NCBI GenBank assembly: GCA_903871735.1
Contig: CAIQHU010000095.1
Coordinates: 1 to 64,000 of the forward strand
Source of the DNA: an uncultured beta proteobacterium
GTDB lineage: Bacteria > Pseudomonadota > Gammaproteobacteria > Burkholderiales > Burkholderiaceae
Length of the DNA stretch: 64,000 bases
Direction: 5' to 3'
The position numbers and the translations under genes were made by a program. The notes beneath the pieces were generated by a model, which worked only from the letters and a program-made list of their open reading frames with translations, was not told the origin of the DNA and did no database searches. Position 1 is the stretch's first letter, and each line of letters starts with the position of its first letter. This document shows positions 37,383 through 46,044 of the stretch, piece after piece.

Positions 37383-38561
37383 CTATTGCATCTTTACAAC
37401 TTCAAGAGTGAGAATCTTTTTATCTTTAAATTGACTTAATGTAATGTAACTTTCCTTTAAATCCCCCTTTTCGTCAAAAGTGATTTGCCCACTTAAACCT
37501 GCATAGTTAGTCGTCGGTATCGCTTTTAAAATATCTGCAGCATTTGTGGAGTTCGATCTTTTCATGGCATCCACGATGATCATCACAGCGTCATACGCCA
37601 TCGGTGCATAAATTTGAACTTCTGTTTTAAATCTTTCTTGATAATTTTTTAAAAAATTAGCGCTATTGTTTAAGCTTTCCTTTGGAACACCGACGGTCGA
37701 GCAAACAATATTTTCAACTGCATCACCAGCTAACTCATATAGGGTCGGACTACAAATACCGTCACCGCCAATGATCTTAGCCTTGATACCCAATTCTTTA
37801 GCTTGCTTGGCAAATGGACCGCCTGTTGCAGCCATTCCACCAAATAAAATAATATCTGGATTTTTAGCTTTAATATTTGTCAGAATAGCTTTAAAGTCAG
37901 TTGCTTTATTATTGGTGGCCTCGTGAATTACTATTTTGGATCCGCTAGAAATAATCTTTTTTTCAAACTCATCAGCTAGGCCTTTACCGTATTGGGTTGC
38001 ATCATCGACGATAGCAATTGACTTCCCTTTCAGAGTCTCGATGGCAAATTTTGCTAAAACTGGACCCTGTTGAGCATCTGTACCAACCATCCGATAAGCA
38101 GTTTTATATCCCTGCTTGGTATATTCCGGATTGGTTGAGGATGGCGAAATTTGTACAATTCCCGCTTCGCTATAAATCTTTGAAGCTGGAATCGTTACCC
38201 CGGAATTGAGATGCCCTACTACTGCAACTACTTTACTATCTACCAGTTTTTGTGCCACCTGAGTACCTAATTTAGGATCTCCAGCATCATCTTCACCGAG
38301 CAGTTCTAGAGTAATCGCTTTTCCATTAATCGTTAAACCTTGTCGATTGATTTCCTCAACGGCCAGACGAGCGCCGTTCTCATTATCTTTGCCTAAATAC
38401 GAGTCCGGTCCAGTGAGTGGGGCAACATTTCCTATCTTTATGACTACCCCAGAAGTTGCAGTCTCTTTCTTACTGCAACCAAATAACCAAGCAGAAACCA
38501 GGACAACCGCTAATACCCTTAAAGCTTGATAATAATTATCACATCCTAATTTCAAAAACAT
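37383..38561 (-). CDS. livJ: Branched-chain amino acid ABC transporter substrate-binding protein (LivJ/K type)
   Basis: A 392-residue periplasmic binding protein of the type I Leu/Ile/Val fold. The N-terminus has a hydrophobic stretch ending LFGC, a lipobox that predicts acylation and membrane anchoring. Recognisable family blocks are VAPLTGPDSYLGKDNENGAR, VVAVVGHLNSGVTIPAS, ISPSSTNPEYT and DDATQYGKGLADEFEKK. It heads the liv operon. Whether the ligand is leucine/isoleucine/valine, another amino acid or an amide cannot be told from sequence alone. Confidence 0.92.
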   Translation of the reverse strand: MFLKLGCDNYYQALRVLAVVLVSAWLFGCSKKETATSGVVIKIGNVAPLTGPDSYLGKDNENGARLAVEEINRQGLTINGKAITLELLGEDDAGDPKLGTQVAQKLVDSKVVAVVGHLNSGVTIPASKIYSEAGIVQISPSSTNPEYTKQGYKTAYRMVGTDAQQGPVLAKFAIETLKGKSIAIVDDATQYGKGLADEFEKKIISSGSKIVIHEATNNKATDFKAILTNIKAKNPDIILFGGMAATGGPFAKQAKELGIKAKIIGGDGICSPTLYELAGDAVENIVCSTVGVPKESLNNSANFLKNYQERFKTEVQIYAPMAYDAVMIIVDAMKRSNSTNAADILKAIPTTNYAGLSGQITFDEKGDLKESYITLSQFKDKKILTLEVVKMQ

Positions 38562-38655
38562 ATTGAACTCCTCATAGTGTGTAAATCACGGCTTTGCTAA
38601 TCGATTCATTTTGACTACTAGACCCAATGCAACAAGCACTCCATATGAACTCAAC

Positions 38656-39630
38656 TCAGTCTACATTTAAACCCTTGGGTAATGCAAATACTGTACTCTC
38701 CACAACCCCTTCTAAGGATCTGACTTGTTTTGGGCCAAACTCTTTAATTCTGGCAATAATCGACTGTGCTAAAGCTTCTGGCGCAGAAGCGCCAGCAGTC
38801 AAGCCAACTCTTCGAACACCTACAAACCATGCTGGGTCGAGTTGCGAAGGATCATCGACCATGTAGGATTTTATACCGAGCTTTTCAGATAGTTCCCTCA
38901 AACGATTAGAGTTCGAACTATTAGGACTTCCCACGACAATAACAAGTTCAACCTGTGGAGCCATTATTTTTACCGCGTCTTGCCGATTTTGCGTTGCGTA
39001 ACAAATATCCTGTTTTTTCGGTTGGGTGATCTTAGGATACTTAACCGTCAAAGCTTGGACAATTTCTTTCGTTTCATCGATCGACAAGGTAGTTTGGGTG
39101 ACATAGCTAATTGGCATATCTACTGGATAAGTTAATTGTTCGACGTCGTCCATCGTTTGAATTAAATCAATACTGCCAGGTATCTGACCCATCGTACCTT
39201 CAACCTCAGGATGCCCAGCATGTCCAATCATCAAGATCTTAAAGCCCTCACGGTGCATCTTCAAAACCTCAACATGCACCTTTGTCACCAGTGGACAAGT
39301 CGCATCAAAAATCCGAAAACCCAAGCGCTGAGCTTCACTCTTAATCGCTGGAGATACGCCGTGCGCACTAAATACCAACGTAGATCCTGGTGGAACTTGA
39401 CTCAACTCGTCAATAAAGATTGCCCCACGCGACCTCAAATCTGCCACCACATATTGATTATGAACAATCTCATGACGCACATAAATTGGCTGGCCAAATT
39501 TCTCCAAAGCTTGATTCACAATCGAAATTGCTCGGTCAACACCCGCACAAAAACCTCTTGGCTGCGCCAACAAAATTTCACCAGAATGATGCGTCTGATT
39601 CGTAGGCACTGGAGATTCTTTTTGGTCCAT
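38656..39630 (-). CDS. ispH: 4-hydroxy-3-methylbut-2-enyl diphosphate reductase
   Basis: The last enzyme of the MEP isoprenoid pathway, yielding IPP and DMAPP, which feed the IspA enzyme of this window. The three cluster cysteines lie in RGFCAGVDRAI, DATCPLVTKVH and ICYATQNRQ, and PNSSNSNRL is a further active-site block. The protein is 324 residues from the ATG at 39630; a TTG at 39642 is in frame. It follows the FkpB-type gene by 15 bases, the conserved fkpB-ispH order of proteobacteria. Confidence 0.96.
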   Translation of the reverse strand: MDQKESPVPTNQTHHSGEILLAQPRGFCAGVDRAISIVNQALEKFGQPIYVRHEIVHNQYVVADLRSRGAIFIDELSQVPPGSTLVFSAHGVSPAIKSEAQRLGFRIFDATCPLVTKVHVEVLKMHREGFKILMIGHAGHPEVEGTMGQIPGSIDLIQTMDDVEQLTYPVDMPISYVTQTTLSIDETKEIVQALTVKYPKITQPKKQDICYATQNRQDAVKIMAPQVELVIVVGSPNSSNSNRLRELSEKLGIKSYMVDDPSQLDPAWFVGVRRVGLTAGASAPEALAQSIIARIKEFGPKQVRSLEGVVESTVFALPKGLNVD

Positions 39631-39645
39631 AAGTGTCAGCAATTT

Positions 39646-40089
39646 TTACAAAATAGAAATGATCTTTACTTCAAATGTAATTGTCTTACCAGCCAACGGG
39701 TGATTAAAATCAAACCAAGCACCCTCTTCGTCAATGGCTTGCAATATACCAGCATATTGACCACCCATCGGAGCATTAAATTCAACCATATCACCAATTT
39801 CAAAGGCCTGCTCTATATCGCTATTCTTTTGCAAGGTTTGTTGACTGACCTTTTGAATCAATTCCGGATTGCGTATACCAAAACCCGCCTCCGGAGCCAA
39901 CGTAAAAGTCTTATGCTCGCCCTGTGCCAAACCCAACAATACTGTTTCCAAAGTTGGTGCAAACTGCTCCCCCCCCATCAACAATGTCGCCGGCTTATCA
40001 GTAAATGTATTGACGATGTCACCCCCTTCGGGCAAACCAATTCGATAGTGCAAAGTCAAAAAAGAATCAATTTTTACAATTTGTGTCAT
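39646..40089 (-). CDS. fkpB: FKBP-type peptidyl-prolyl isomerase (FkpB/SlpA-like)
   Basis: A 147-residue slow-turnover prolyl isomerase with an IF (insert-in-flap) domain. It reads LTLHYRIGLPEGG at the start, GMVE-like EIGDMVEFN in the flap, and DFNHPLAGKTITFEV at the end, which is the SlyD/SlpA signature. There is no His-rich metal-binding tail, so it is FkpB rather than SlyD. The ATG at 40089 gives the expected start MTQIVKIDS. The longer open frame overlaps radC. Confidence 0.92.
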   Translation of the reverse strand: MTQIVKIDSFLTLHYRIGLPEGGDIVNTFTDKPATLLMGGEQFAPTLETVLLGLAQGEHKTFTLAPEAGFGIRNPELIQKVSQQTLQKNSDIEQAFEIGDMVEFNAPMGGQYAGILQAIDEEGAWFDFNHPLAGKTITFEVKIISIL

Positions 40090-40143
40090 ACCCCTATTGT
40101 AGCTAGAGCGCCAAACTCTTCGCCAATTCACTCTTGGCCGATT

Positions 40144-40794
40144 ATGATGCGCCCTAGAGAAAGACTTCTCAGCGATGGTGCACAAGCTCTGAGCGATGCA
40201 GAACTACTAGCTATCTTTTTGAGAAGCGGCTCCAAAACACGCAATGCGATTGAGCTATCTCAAGATTTGCTCCAAAGCTGTGGGGGTATGCGCGCCCTAT
40301 TATTTAGTAATTTAGAAGAGTTTTCAAAGATTAACGGCCTAGGACTGGCCAAATGGGCCCAGTTTCAAGCAGCGCACGAAATCGTGAAACGCGCGCTCAA
40401 AGAACAACTTGCGGCCTGCGTAGTTCTTAGCTCACCGGGCCTAACCCGTGAATTTCTTCAAACAGCTATAGGCCACTTACCACATGAAGTTTTTTCATGT
40501 CTTTTTTTAAACATGCAAGGCGCTTTAATCGAATTCAAAATCCTGTTTCGCGGAAGCGCCTCTCAAACAACTGTCCATCCCCGTGAAATTATTAAGGAAG
40601 CGCTGACACTTAATGCCAATTCGGTGATATTTGCTCATAACCACCCAAATGGAATTGCTTATCCAAGCGAAAGTGACCTCTCACTTACACATACAATGCA
40701 AAATATCTTAAATACCCTAGAAATTCATCTCTTAGACCACTGTATCGTAACCCATAATGGCTTCTTTTCTTTTGCGGATGCAGGTATTCTGTAA
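40144..40794 (+). CDS. radC: RadC-family JAB1/MPN domain protein
   Basis: A 216-residue protein with an N-terminal helix-hairpin-helix part (DAELLAIFLRSG, INGLGLAKWAQFQAA) and a C-terminal JAMM-like metal site (HNHPNGIAYPSESDL). Its function is debated, and the old link to DNA repair is weak. The start is uncertain. The family usually begins with I-x-x-WP before RPRERLL, and here IHSWPIMMRPRERLL is present, but no ATG, GTG or TTG lies in frame before it. The ATG codons at 40144 and 40147 would drop the WP. No ribosome-binding site is visible at either. Confidence 0.85.
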   Translation: MMRPRERLLSDGAQALSDAELLAIFLRSGSKTRNAIELSQDLLQSCGGMRALLFSNLEEFSKINGLGLAKWAQFQAAHEIVKRALKEQLAACVVLSSPGLTREFLQTAIGHLPHEVFSCLFLNMQGALIEFKILFRGSASQTTVHPREIIKEALTLNANSVIFAHNHPNGIAYPSESDLSLTHTMQNILNTLEIHLLDHCIVTHNGFFSFADAGIL

Positions 40795-40825
40795 AACGAT
40801 TACTGTTAATAATCTGCTAATGGTA

Positions 40826-40855
40826 TTGCTATAGTCAAATCAAAGATGCTATAAT
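40826..40855 (+). promoter_or_regulatory. Probable sigma-70 promoter for rpmB-rpmG
   Basis: TTGCTA (40826-40831) and a perfect TATAAT (40850-40855) are separated by 18 bases. The rpmB ATG follows 35 bases after the -10 box, with GGAG in between. Confidence 0.65.
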
Positions 40856-40890
40856 CAGAATCTTTAGTACTAATAATGAAGGAGTGTGTC

Positions 40891-41124
40891 ATGGCTCGAG
40901 TATGCCAAGTCACCGGGAAAAAGCCGATGGTCGGTAACAATGTTTCCCATGCAAACAATAAAACAAAGCGTCGTTTTTTGCCTAATCTGCAAAACCGTCG
41001 TTTCTGGGTCGAATCTGAAAATCGTTGGGTCAGCTTACGCTTAACTAACGCTGGACTCCGCTTAATTGATAAAAATGGTATTGATTCCGTCCTGGCCGAT
41101 GTGCGTGCCCGCGGCGTAATCTAA
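40891..41124 (+). CDS. rpmB: 50S ribosomal protein L28
   Basis: A 77-residue basic protein of the large subunit. It begins [20 protein letters not shown] and contains [13 protein letters not shown], as in other L28 proteins. The ATG at 40891 is chosen because GGAG lies 6 bases upstream. An in-frame ATG at 40876 would overlap that site. Together with rpmG 46 bases downstream it forms the usual L28-L33 pair. Confidence 0.97.
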   Translation: MARVCQVTGKKPMVGNNVSHANNKTKRRFLPNLQNRRFWVESENRWVSLRLTNAGLRLIDKNGIDSVLADVRARGVI

Positions 41125-41170
41125 CTGTATCCTCAATAAACTAAGTTATCAAACAGAGTAAGGTGTAAAA

Positions 41171-41338
41171 ATGGCTAAAGGTGGACGTGAAAAAATCAAG
41201 TTGGAGTCGACTGCAGGTACTGGTCACTTTTATACAACAACTAAAAACAAAAGAACAACTCCTGAAAAAATGGAAATCATGAAGTTTGACCCGAAGGTTC
41301 GTAAACACGTTTCTTATAAAGAAACAAAAATTAAATAA
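41171..41338 (+). CDS. rpmG: 50S ribosomal protein L33
   Basis: A 55-residue protein starting [20 protein letters not shown] and ending [12 protein letters not shown]. This is the L33 form lacking the zinc-binding cysteine pairs, typical of proteobacteria. GTAAGGTG lies upstream of the ATG. It follows rpmB and is closed by a strong terminator at 41401-41430. Confidence 0.97.
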   Translation: MAKGGREKIKLESTAGTGHFYTTTKNKRTTPEKMEIMKFDPKVRKHVSYKETKIK

Positions 41339-41400
41339 AAGCGAGTTCTCAATAAAATCTTAGTAACCTTAAGAATTTAAAAGCAAAACAATGAAATACC

Positions 41401-41430
41401 AAAAAACCGCAAAAATTGCGGTTTTTTTAT
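41401..41430 (+). terminator. Rho-independent terminator of rpmB-rpmG
   Basis: AAAAAACCGCAA (41401-41412) pairs with TTGCGGTTTTTT (41416-41427) around AAA, followed by further T residues. Because the other strand also has a T run, it may serve the convergent desaturase gene as well. The rest of the 220-base gap before the desaturase stop shows nothing else. Confidence 0.88.
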
Positions 41431-41558
41431 TAGGGTTTGATTGAGGCTGAATTGGGTGTTTTGTTTACACTTCTATACTTCTTCTAACCTATTTCATGCT
41501 GCATCTTTATCAAATCAGGGCCCGATTTAAACGTCTAAAGCCAGTCCAAAAGAGCAGC

Positions 41559-42758
41559 CTACGCATAAGTCCGTAATTTCAGTGAGAAGTTTTGTAATGA
41601 TTGAATCCCACTCAACTCAGCTTTTTTACACCACGCCTGTAAATGCTCTACTAAGTGCTCCTTTGAAGCACTAGTCTTTAACCAAATCTGAGCTAATTCA
41701 CGGCGCATTTCAATAAATATCCTAATTTGCTCATTAGCCAGCATCAATTTCTCAAGCTTAATCATTTCTATAGCGCTTAGTTTATTCTCGTCCTTACATA
41801 ACCACTGGTGATTGTCAGCAAAGTCCCTAGCAGCAATTTTCATGTGCTCAACCTCTTCATTAAATGCTGTGCGTAATGATTTACTGTACTTAACCATGAT
41901 TTCATAACGATGATGAATGACAGTCATCAGCAACTCCTCACCAGCATGTTTTAATTCGGTAGTTTTCAATTTCGGGATTTGTTTCTTCACTCTAGCTAGT
42001 CCAAAGCGCTCTAAACACGTGATATAAAACCAACCAATATCAAACTCATACCACTTACTAGATAATTTGGCGCTAGTCGCAAAAGTGTGGTGGTTATTAT
42101 GCAGCTCTTCGCCACCAATTAAAATTCCCCATGGAACAATATTTGTCGAGGCGTCTTCGCAATCATAATTTCTATAACCCCAAAAATGTCCAATACCATT
42201 GATAACCCCAGCAGCAGTTATTGGAATCCACATCATTTGTATCGCCCAAATAAGTCCACCAAAAGCGCCAAATAAAATTAAATCAATCGTCAACATCAAG
42301 CCAACACCCTGCCACTGATATTTTGAGTAAATATTTCGCTCAAGCCAATCATCAGGAGTACCATGCCCAAATTTCTGCAGAGTTTCTTGATTCTTGCTCT
42401 CTATTCGGTATAAGTCAGCTCCCCGCCAAAATACACAGTCAAGCCCCAAAACTCTTGGGCTATGCGGGTCTTCTGCCGTTTCACACTTGGCGTGATGCTT
42501 GCGATGAATTGCAGCCCACTCTTTGGTAACCATCCCGGTTGTCAACCACAACCAAAAACGAAAAAAATGCGCCGGTAATGGGTGCAAGTCTAGTGCCCGA
42601 TGCGCTTGGCAACGATGTAAAAAGATAGTCACGCTAGCAATAGTGATATGTGTCACTGCCAAAGTAAATACCAACAGGCCAATCCACGACAAGTCCCATA
42701 AGCCAGAGGCAATCCAAGATATCACAGAGGAATCAAAAAAAGATAGGTCGTTTTGCAT
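41559..42758 (-). CDS. Acyl-CoA/acyl-lipid delta-9-type fatty acid desaturase
   Basis: A 399-residue membrane di-iron desaturase. The three histidine boxes are HRCQAHR (about 48), HRKHH (about 85) and HNNHH (about 219). Four membrane segments are recognisable between them. It would introduce a double bond in membrane acyl chains, relevant to cold adaptation. The C-terminal 150 residues after the catalytic part are helical and charged, longer than in minimal desaturases. Specificity for acyl-CoA, ACP or lipid substrates cannot be told. Confidence 0.9.
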   Translation of the reverse strand: MQNDLSFFDSSVISWIASGLWDLSWIGLLVFTLAVTHITIASVTIFLHRCQAHRALDLHPLPAHFFRFWLWLTTGMVTKEWAAIHRKHHAKCETAEDPHSPRVLGLDCVFWRGADLYRIESKNQETLQKFGHGTPDDWLERNIYSKYQWQGVGLMLTIDLILFGAFGGLIWAIQMMWIPITAAGVINGIGHFWGYRNYDCEDASTNIVPWGILIGGEELHNNHHTFATSAKLSSKWYEFDIGWFYITCLERFGLARVKKQIPKLKTTELKHAGEELLMTVIHHRYEIMVKYSKSLRTAFNEEVEHMKIAARDFADNHQWLCKDENKLSAIEMIKLEKLMLANEQIRIFIEMRRELAQIWLKTSASKEHLVEHLQAWCKKAELSGIQSLQNFSLKLRTYA

Positions 42759-42790
42759 GAAGATATATCTCTAAAAAAAGTACTCTTATT

Positions 42791-44320
42791 TTACTCTGAT
42801 ACAGCTAAACCCGAAGCTGGCAAATCTATTGACGGGTCTATTGGGTTGGGCCTTCTTTGTAAAATGGCCGCAAAAAAACCATCTGTTTCATGTTGGTGTG
42901 GCCATAGCTGCCAAAAAAATGAGTCTACAGATGCTCCAATTGGTAAATCGTTTTGTCGAGGAAATGGCGCTGTCAGAACAACTTTGGGGTCGAGTAACTC
43001 AAATTCTGGATGAATCTTTAAAAAAGCCTCTATGATCTCCTGATTTTCCTGTTTCAGGATGCTACACGTGGCATACACAAGTCGACCGCCCACCTTGAGT
43101 AATTTGGCTGCCGCAGTCAAAATCGAAAACTGTTTTGCCTGCAACTCAGCAACACTTTGTAGTGTCTGACGCCATTTCAAATCAGGATTGCGGCGAAGTG
43201 TGCCAAGACCACTACAAGGAGAGTCTACTAACACTCGGTCAATCTTGCCCGCTAAACGCTTTACTTTGGTATCGTTCTCGCTATCAATCCATACTGGATG
43301 CACATTGGATAAGCCACTTTTGGCAACCCGAGGCTTGAGCTTGGCAAGCCTTCGCGCTGAAATATCAAATGCGTATAAGCGCCCCATAGACTTCATCATC
43401 GCCCCTAGCGCTAGAGTCTTGCCACCAGCGCCAGCACAAAAGTCTACGACCATCTCGCCACGCTTTGGCGCAAGCAACATACTAAGAAGTTGGCTACCCT
43501 CGTCTTGAACCTCAAATTGCCCATCTTTAAAACTTGTTAAATTCTGCAATGCTGGCTTACCTAACATCCTAAAGCCAAGTTCAGAATGTGGGGTTGGTAT
43601 CGATTGATATCGACCTCCCAAAGCATTCATTTGCTCTAAAAGGTCCTCTCTTTTAACCTTCATGGGATTGATCCGACAATCTAAATAAGCTGGCTTCATT
43701 AAAGCTTCTGCTAATAATTGCCGTTCTGACTCACCAAGTTGCGTGCTTAACTCTGCCCATAACCAATCTGGTAAATTAACGCGAATTACCGGCGACAAAC
43801 TATCCCGAGGATAAGTAACAAAGCGTTGTAACCATTCAACTTCGCCCGGATGAGCTACAAATGCTAAATCAGCTAAAGCACTTTCAAAACGACTGCCTGA
43901 TCCAAGACCACCTTCAGATAAGGCGATCATTAAACCTAATAAACCAATTCGTCTATATAGGGAACCGTTACCACTTTGAGCATATTGGGAAAGCTCTAAC
44001 TTGCGTCGTAAAATTGCAAACGTTGCCTCCGCAATTAAAGCCCGATCTCGATTACCTAATTGCGCGTTCTCTCTAAAGTATTTACTGACCACCATGTCTG
44101 CTGGTGATGCTAAATTTAATACTTCAGGTAAGACTCTTAGCAAATGCTCTAGATGAACCGGCAAAGCCCTTGCTTTTGCCATAGCTGGGTTGTAAGGACT
44201 TTTTTTGGCAGGAGAAGTAACTCCTCCTGAGTTTAGGTTTCTCGCAACAACAGGCCTACCTGAGGAGTTTGGTTTTCTTTTTTGCACTGCCTTGCCACTT
44301 GATTTTGTTGGATTATTCAT
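42791..44320 (-). CDS. RsmB/NOP-family rRNA (cytosine-5) methyltransferase
   Basis: A 509-residue SAM-dependent methyltransferase. An N-terminal basic Ser/Lys-rich tail of about 50 residues is followed by an NusB-like helical domain. The catalytic domain has VVDFCAGAGGKTLALGA for SAM, DSPCSGLGTLRRNPDLKWR with the release cysteine and YATCSILKQEN with the nucleophilic cysteine. The likely target is a cytosine of 16S rRNA, but the family also includes other rRNA methylases. In Burkholderiales this gene commonly neighbours purN, as here. Confidence 0.9.
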   Translation of the reverse strand: MNNPTKSSGKAVQKRKPNSSGRPVVARNLNSGGVTSPAKKSPYNPAMAKARALPVHLEHLLRVLPEVLNLASPADMVVSKYFRENAQLGNRDRALIAEATFAILRRKLELSQYAQSGNGSLYRRIGLLGLMIALSEGGLGSGSRFESALADLAFVAHPGEVEWLQRFVTYPRDSLSPVIRVNLPDWLWAELSTQLGESERQLLAEALMKPAYLDCRINPMKVKREDLLEQMNALGGRYQSIPTPHSELGFRMLGKPALQNLTSFKDGQFEVQDEGSQLLSMLLAPKRGEMVVDFCAGAGGKTLALGAMMKSMGRLYAFDISARRLAKLKPRVAKSGLSNVHPVWIDSENDTKVKRLAGKIDRVLVDSPCSGLGTLRRNPDLKWRQTLQSVAELQAKQFSILTAAAKLLKVGGRLVYATCSILKQENQEIIEAFLKIHPEFELLDPKVVLTAPFPRQNDLPIGASVDSFFWQLWPHQHETDGFFAAILQRRPNPIDPSIDLPASGLAVSE

Positions 44321-44418
44321 AAGTTTCTTTTTTCAAGTACGCCAACTAATCAGGGATTTGATTATGCAGATTCAATATCCTAGTATGAGCCCTAGATCCT
44401 CAATGACGACTTGTTATT

Positions 44419-45063
44419 TCATATACAGCATTGATCGTGGTAAAAATACTGGCTTTGCTCAGGACTGACACGAACTATACCGTTTTCAAGGAGTAACTGG
44501 TCTTTTAGAAACCATTCAATTGCTTGTGGATAGATTATATGTTCTATTTCTAAAACCCGGCGTGCCAAATCATCTTCCGTATCATTTGCACACACCGGCA
44601 CAATGCCCTGAGCAATGATTGGACCAACATCCATTTCGCGCGTCACAAAGTGAACTGTGGCGCCGTGCCACTTAACACCGGTACTTAAAGCCTGCTGGTG
44701 CGTCTTTAAACCGGGGAAACTGGGCAACAAAGATGGGTGAATATTCATTAACTTCCCCATAAAATGATCTACAAATTGATCGGATAGCAAACGCATAAAG
44801 CCTGCTAAAAGAACTAAATCAGGCTGATAACTATCAATCAGCGCCATCAGAGCCTCATCAAACTGCGTTCTAGAGCTAAAACTTGCATGATCTAATACTG
44901 TCAGAGGAGCTCCAAACTCCCTTGCAACAAGGATTCCTTGGGCATTAGGCCGATTTGAAATAACTTGGGATATCTCAGATAACCCACCTCTTAATCGTTG
45001 AGCGTTTAAAATTGCTCTTAGATTTGAACCTTTACCAGAAATCAGGATAACTATTTTCTTCAT
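44419..45063 (-). CDS. purN: Phosphoribosylglycinamide formyltransferase
   Basis: A 214-residue enzyme using 10-formyl-tetrahydrofolate in the third step of purine synthesis. It shows ISGKGSNLRAIL for the substrate phosphate, NIHPSLLPSFPGLKTHQ with the catalytic Asn and His, and HFVTREMDVGPIIAQ with the catalytic Asp. The ATG at 45063 is used because GGGGG precedes it and the family begins MKKIVILISGKG; earlier in-frame codons have no homology. Confidence 0.96.
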   Translation of the reverse strand: MKKIVILISGKGSNLRAILNAQRLRGGLSEISQVISNRPNAQGILVAREFGAPLTVLDHASFSSRTQFDEALMALIDSYQPDLVLLAGFMRLLSDQFVDHFMGKLMNIHPSLLPSFPGLKTHQQALSTGVKWHGATVHFVTREMDVGPIIAQGIVPVCANDTEDDLARRVLEIEHIIYPQAIEWFLKDQLLLENGIVRVSPEQSQYFYHDQCCI

Positions 45064-45090
45064 GCCCCCTAATATAATTGAAATATTGTT

Positions 45091-46044
45091 GTGAAAGTTA
45101 TTTGCGGAATGCCTCCTTCTTTTCATAGGACCCCATGCGCCCTAACCATCGGTAATTTTGATGGGGTGCACCAGGGGCATCTGGCATTGTTGAAAAAATT
45201 ACAAATCCAAGCAAAACAGTTACAAGTTCAAACGTGTGTCTTAACGTTCGAGCCGCATCCAAAAGAGTTTTTTGACCCAGCTAATGCACCTGCAAGAATT
45301 TTGAATTTAAGAGATAAATTAGAAGCACTACAAGCAGCTAACATTGACCTTGTGGTTGTTGAGCGCTTTAATGCTAATTTTGCCAGTATGAGTCCTGAAG
45401 GATTTGTACAAAAGATTATTGTCGATGGCCTACGTGCAAAACATATTGTTGTTGGAGATGATTTTTGCTACGGAGCAAAGCGCGCCGGTAGCTTTACGAC
45501 TCTTCAACAGGCTGGAAAAATGAGCGGCTTTACTGTTGAGTCCATGGATACAGTTCTTGACCAACAGCATACTAGAATCTCTAGCTCAGCCATTCGACAA
45601 GCGTTAAAAGATGGTCAAATTGCGCGAGCAAAACAGTTACTCGGACGACCATACACCATCAGTGGACATGTAATTCATGGCAAAAAACTTGGAAGAACCA
45701 TTGGCTTTCCCACACTAAACCTAGCGATCTCAAGTAAAGCACGACCTAGAATACCTGCAATGAGAGGGATCTTTATTGTTCAAGTCCACGGCCTTGGCCC
45801 CTCCCCATTGCCAGCAGTAGCAAGTATTGGTGTTCGACCTACCGTTGAAGATGCTGGTCGAGTTTTACTTGAAACGCATATCTTTGACTTTAACCAAGCC
45901 GTTTATGGCAAAGTGATACGAGTCGAATTTATTGAAAAATTACGAGATGAGGCAAAATACCCTGATCTTGCCAGCTTGCAACAAGCAATCCATCAAGATG
46001 CTCAAAAAGCGATCAATTACTTTAAGAATGCGTCAAATGTCTGA
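45091..46044 (+). CDS. ribF: Bifunctional riboflavin kinase/FAD synthetase
   Basis: A 317-residue enzyme making FMN and then FAD. The N-terminal adenylyltransferase domain has [15 protein letters not shown] and [14 protein letters not shown]; the C-terminal flavokinase domain has [13 protein letters not shown] and [11 protein letters not shown]. The start is GTG at 45091, matching the family start MKV; the ATG at 45109 would trim six residues. It is divergent from purN with 27 bases between them. It overlaps ileS by 8 bases, the first of the ribF-ileS-lspA cluster conserved in proteobacteria. Confidence 0.96.
   Translation: MKVICGMPPSFHRTPCALTIGNFDGVHQGHLALLKKLQIQAKQLQVQTCVLTFEPHPKEFFDPANAPARILNLRDKLEALQAANIDLVVVERFNANFASMSPEGFVQKIIVDGLRAKHIVVGDDFCYGAKRAGSFTTLQQAGKMSGFTVESMDTVLDQQHTRISSSAIRQALKDGQIARAKQLLGRPYTISGHVIHGKKLGRTIGFPTLNLAISSKARPRIPAMRGIFIVQVHGLGPSPLPAVASIGVRPTVEDAGRVLLETHIFDFNQAVYGKVIRVEFIEKLRDEAKYPDLASLQQAIHQDAQKAINYFKNASNV

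Noticed and set aside
39211..40143. Long upstream extension of the radC frame (more than 300 codons)
   Set aside because: It is antisense to ispH and fkpB, low in hydrophobic order, and not part of any RadC protein.
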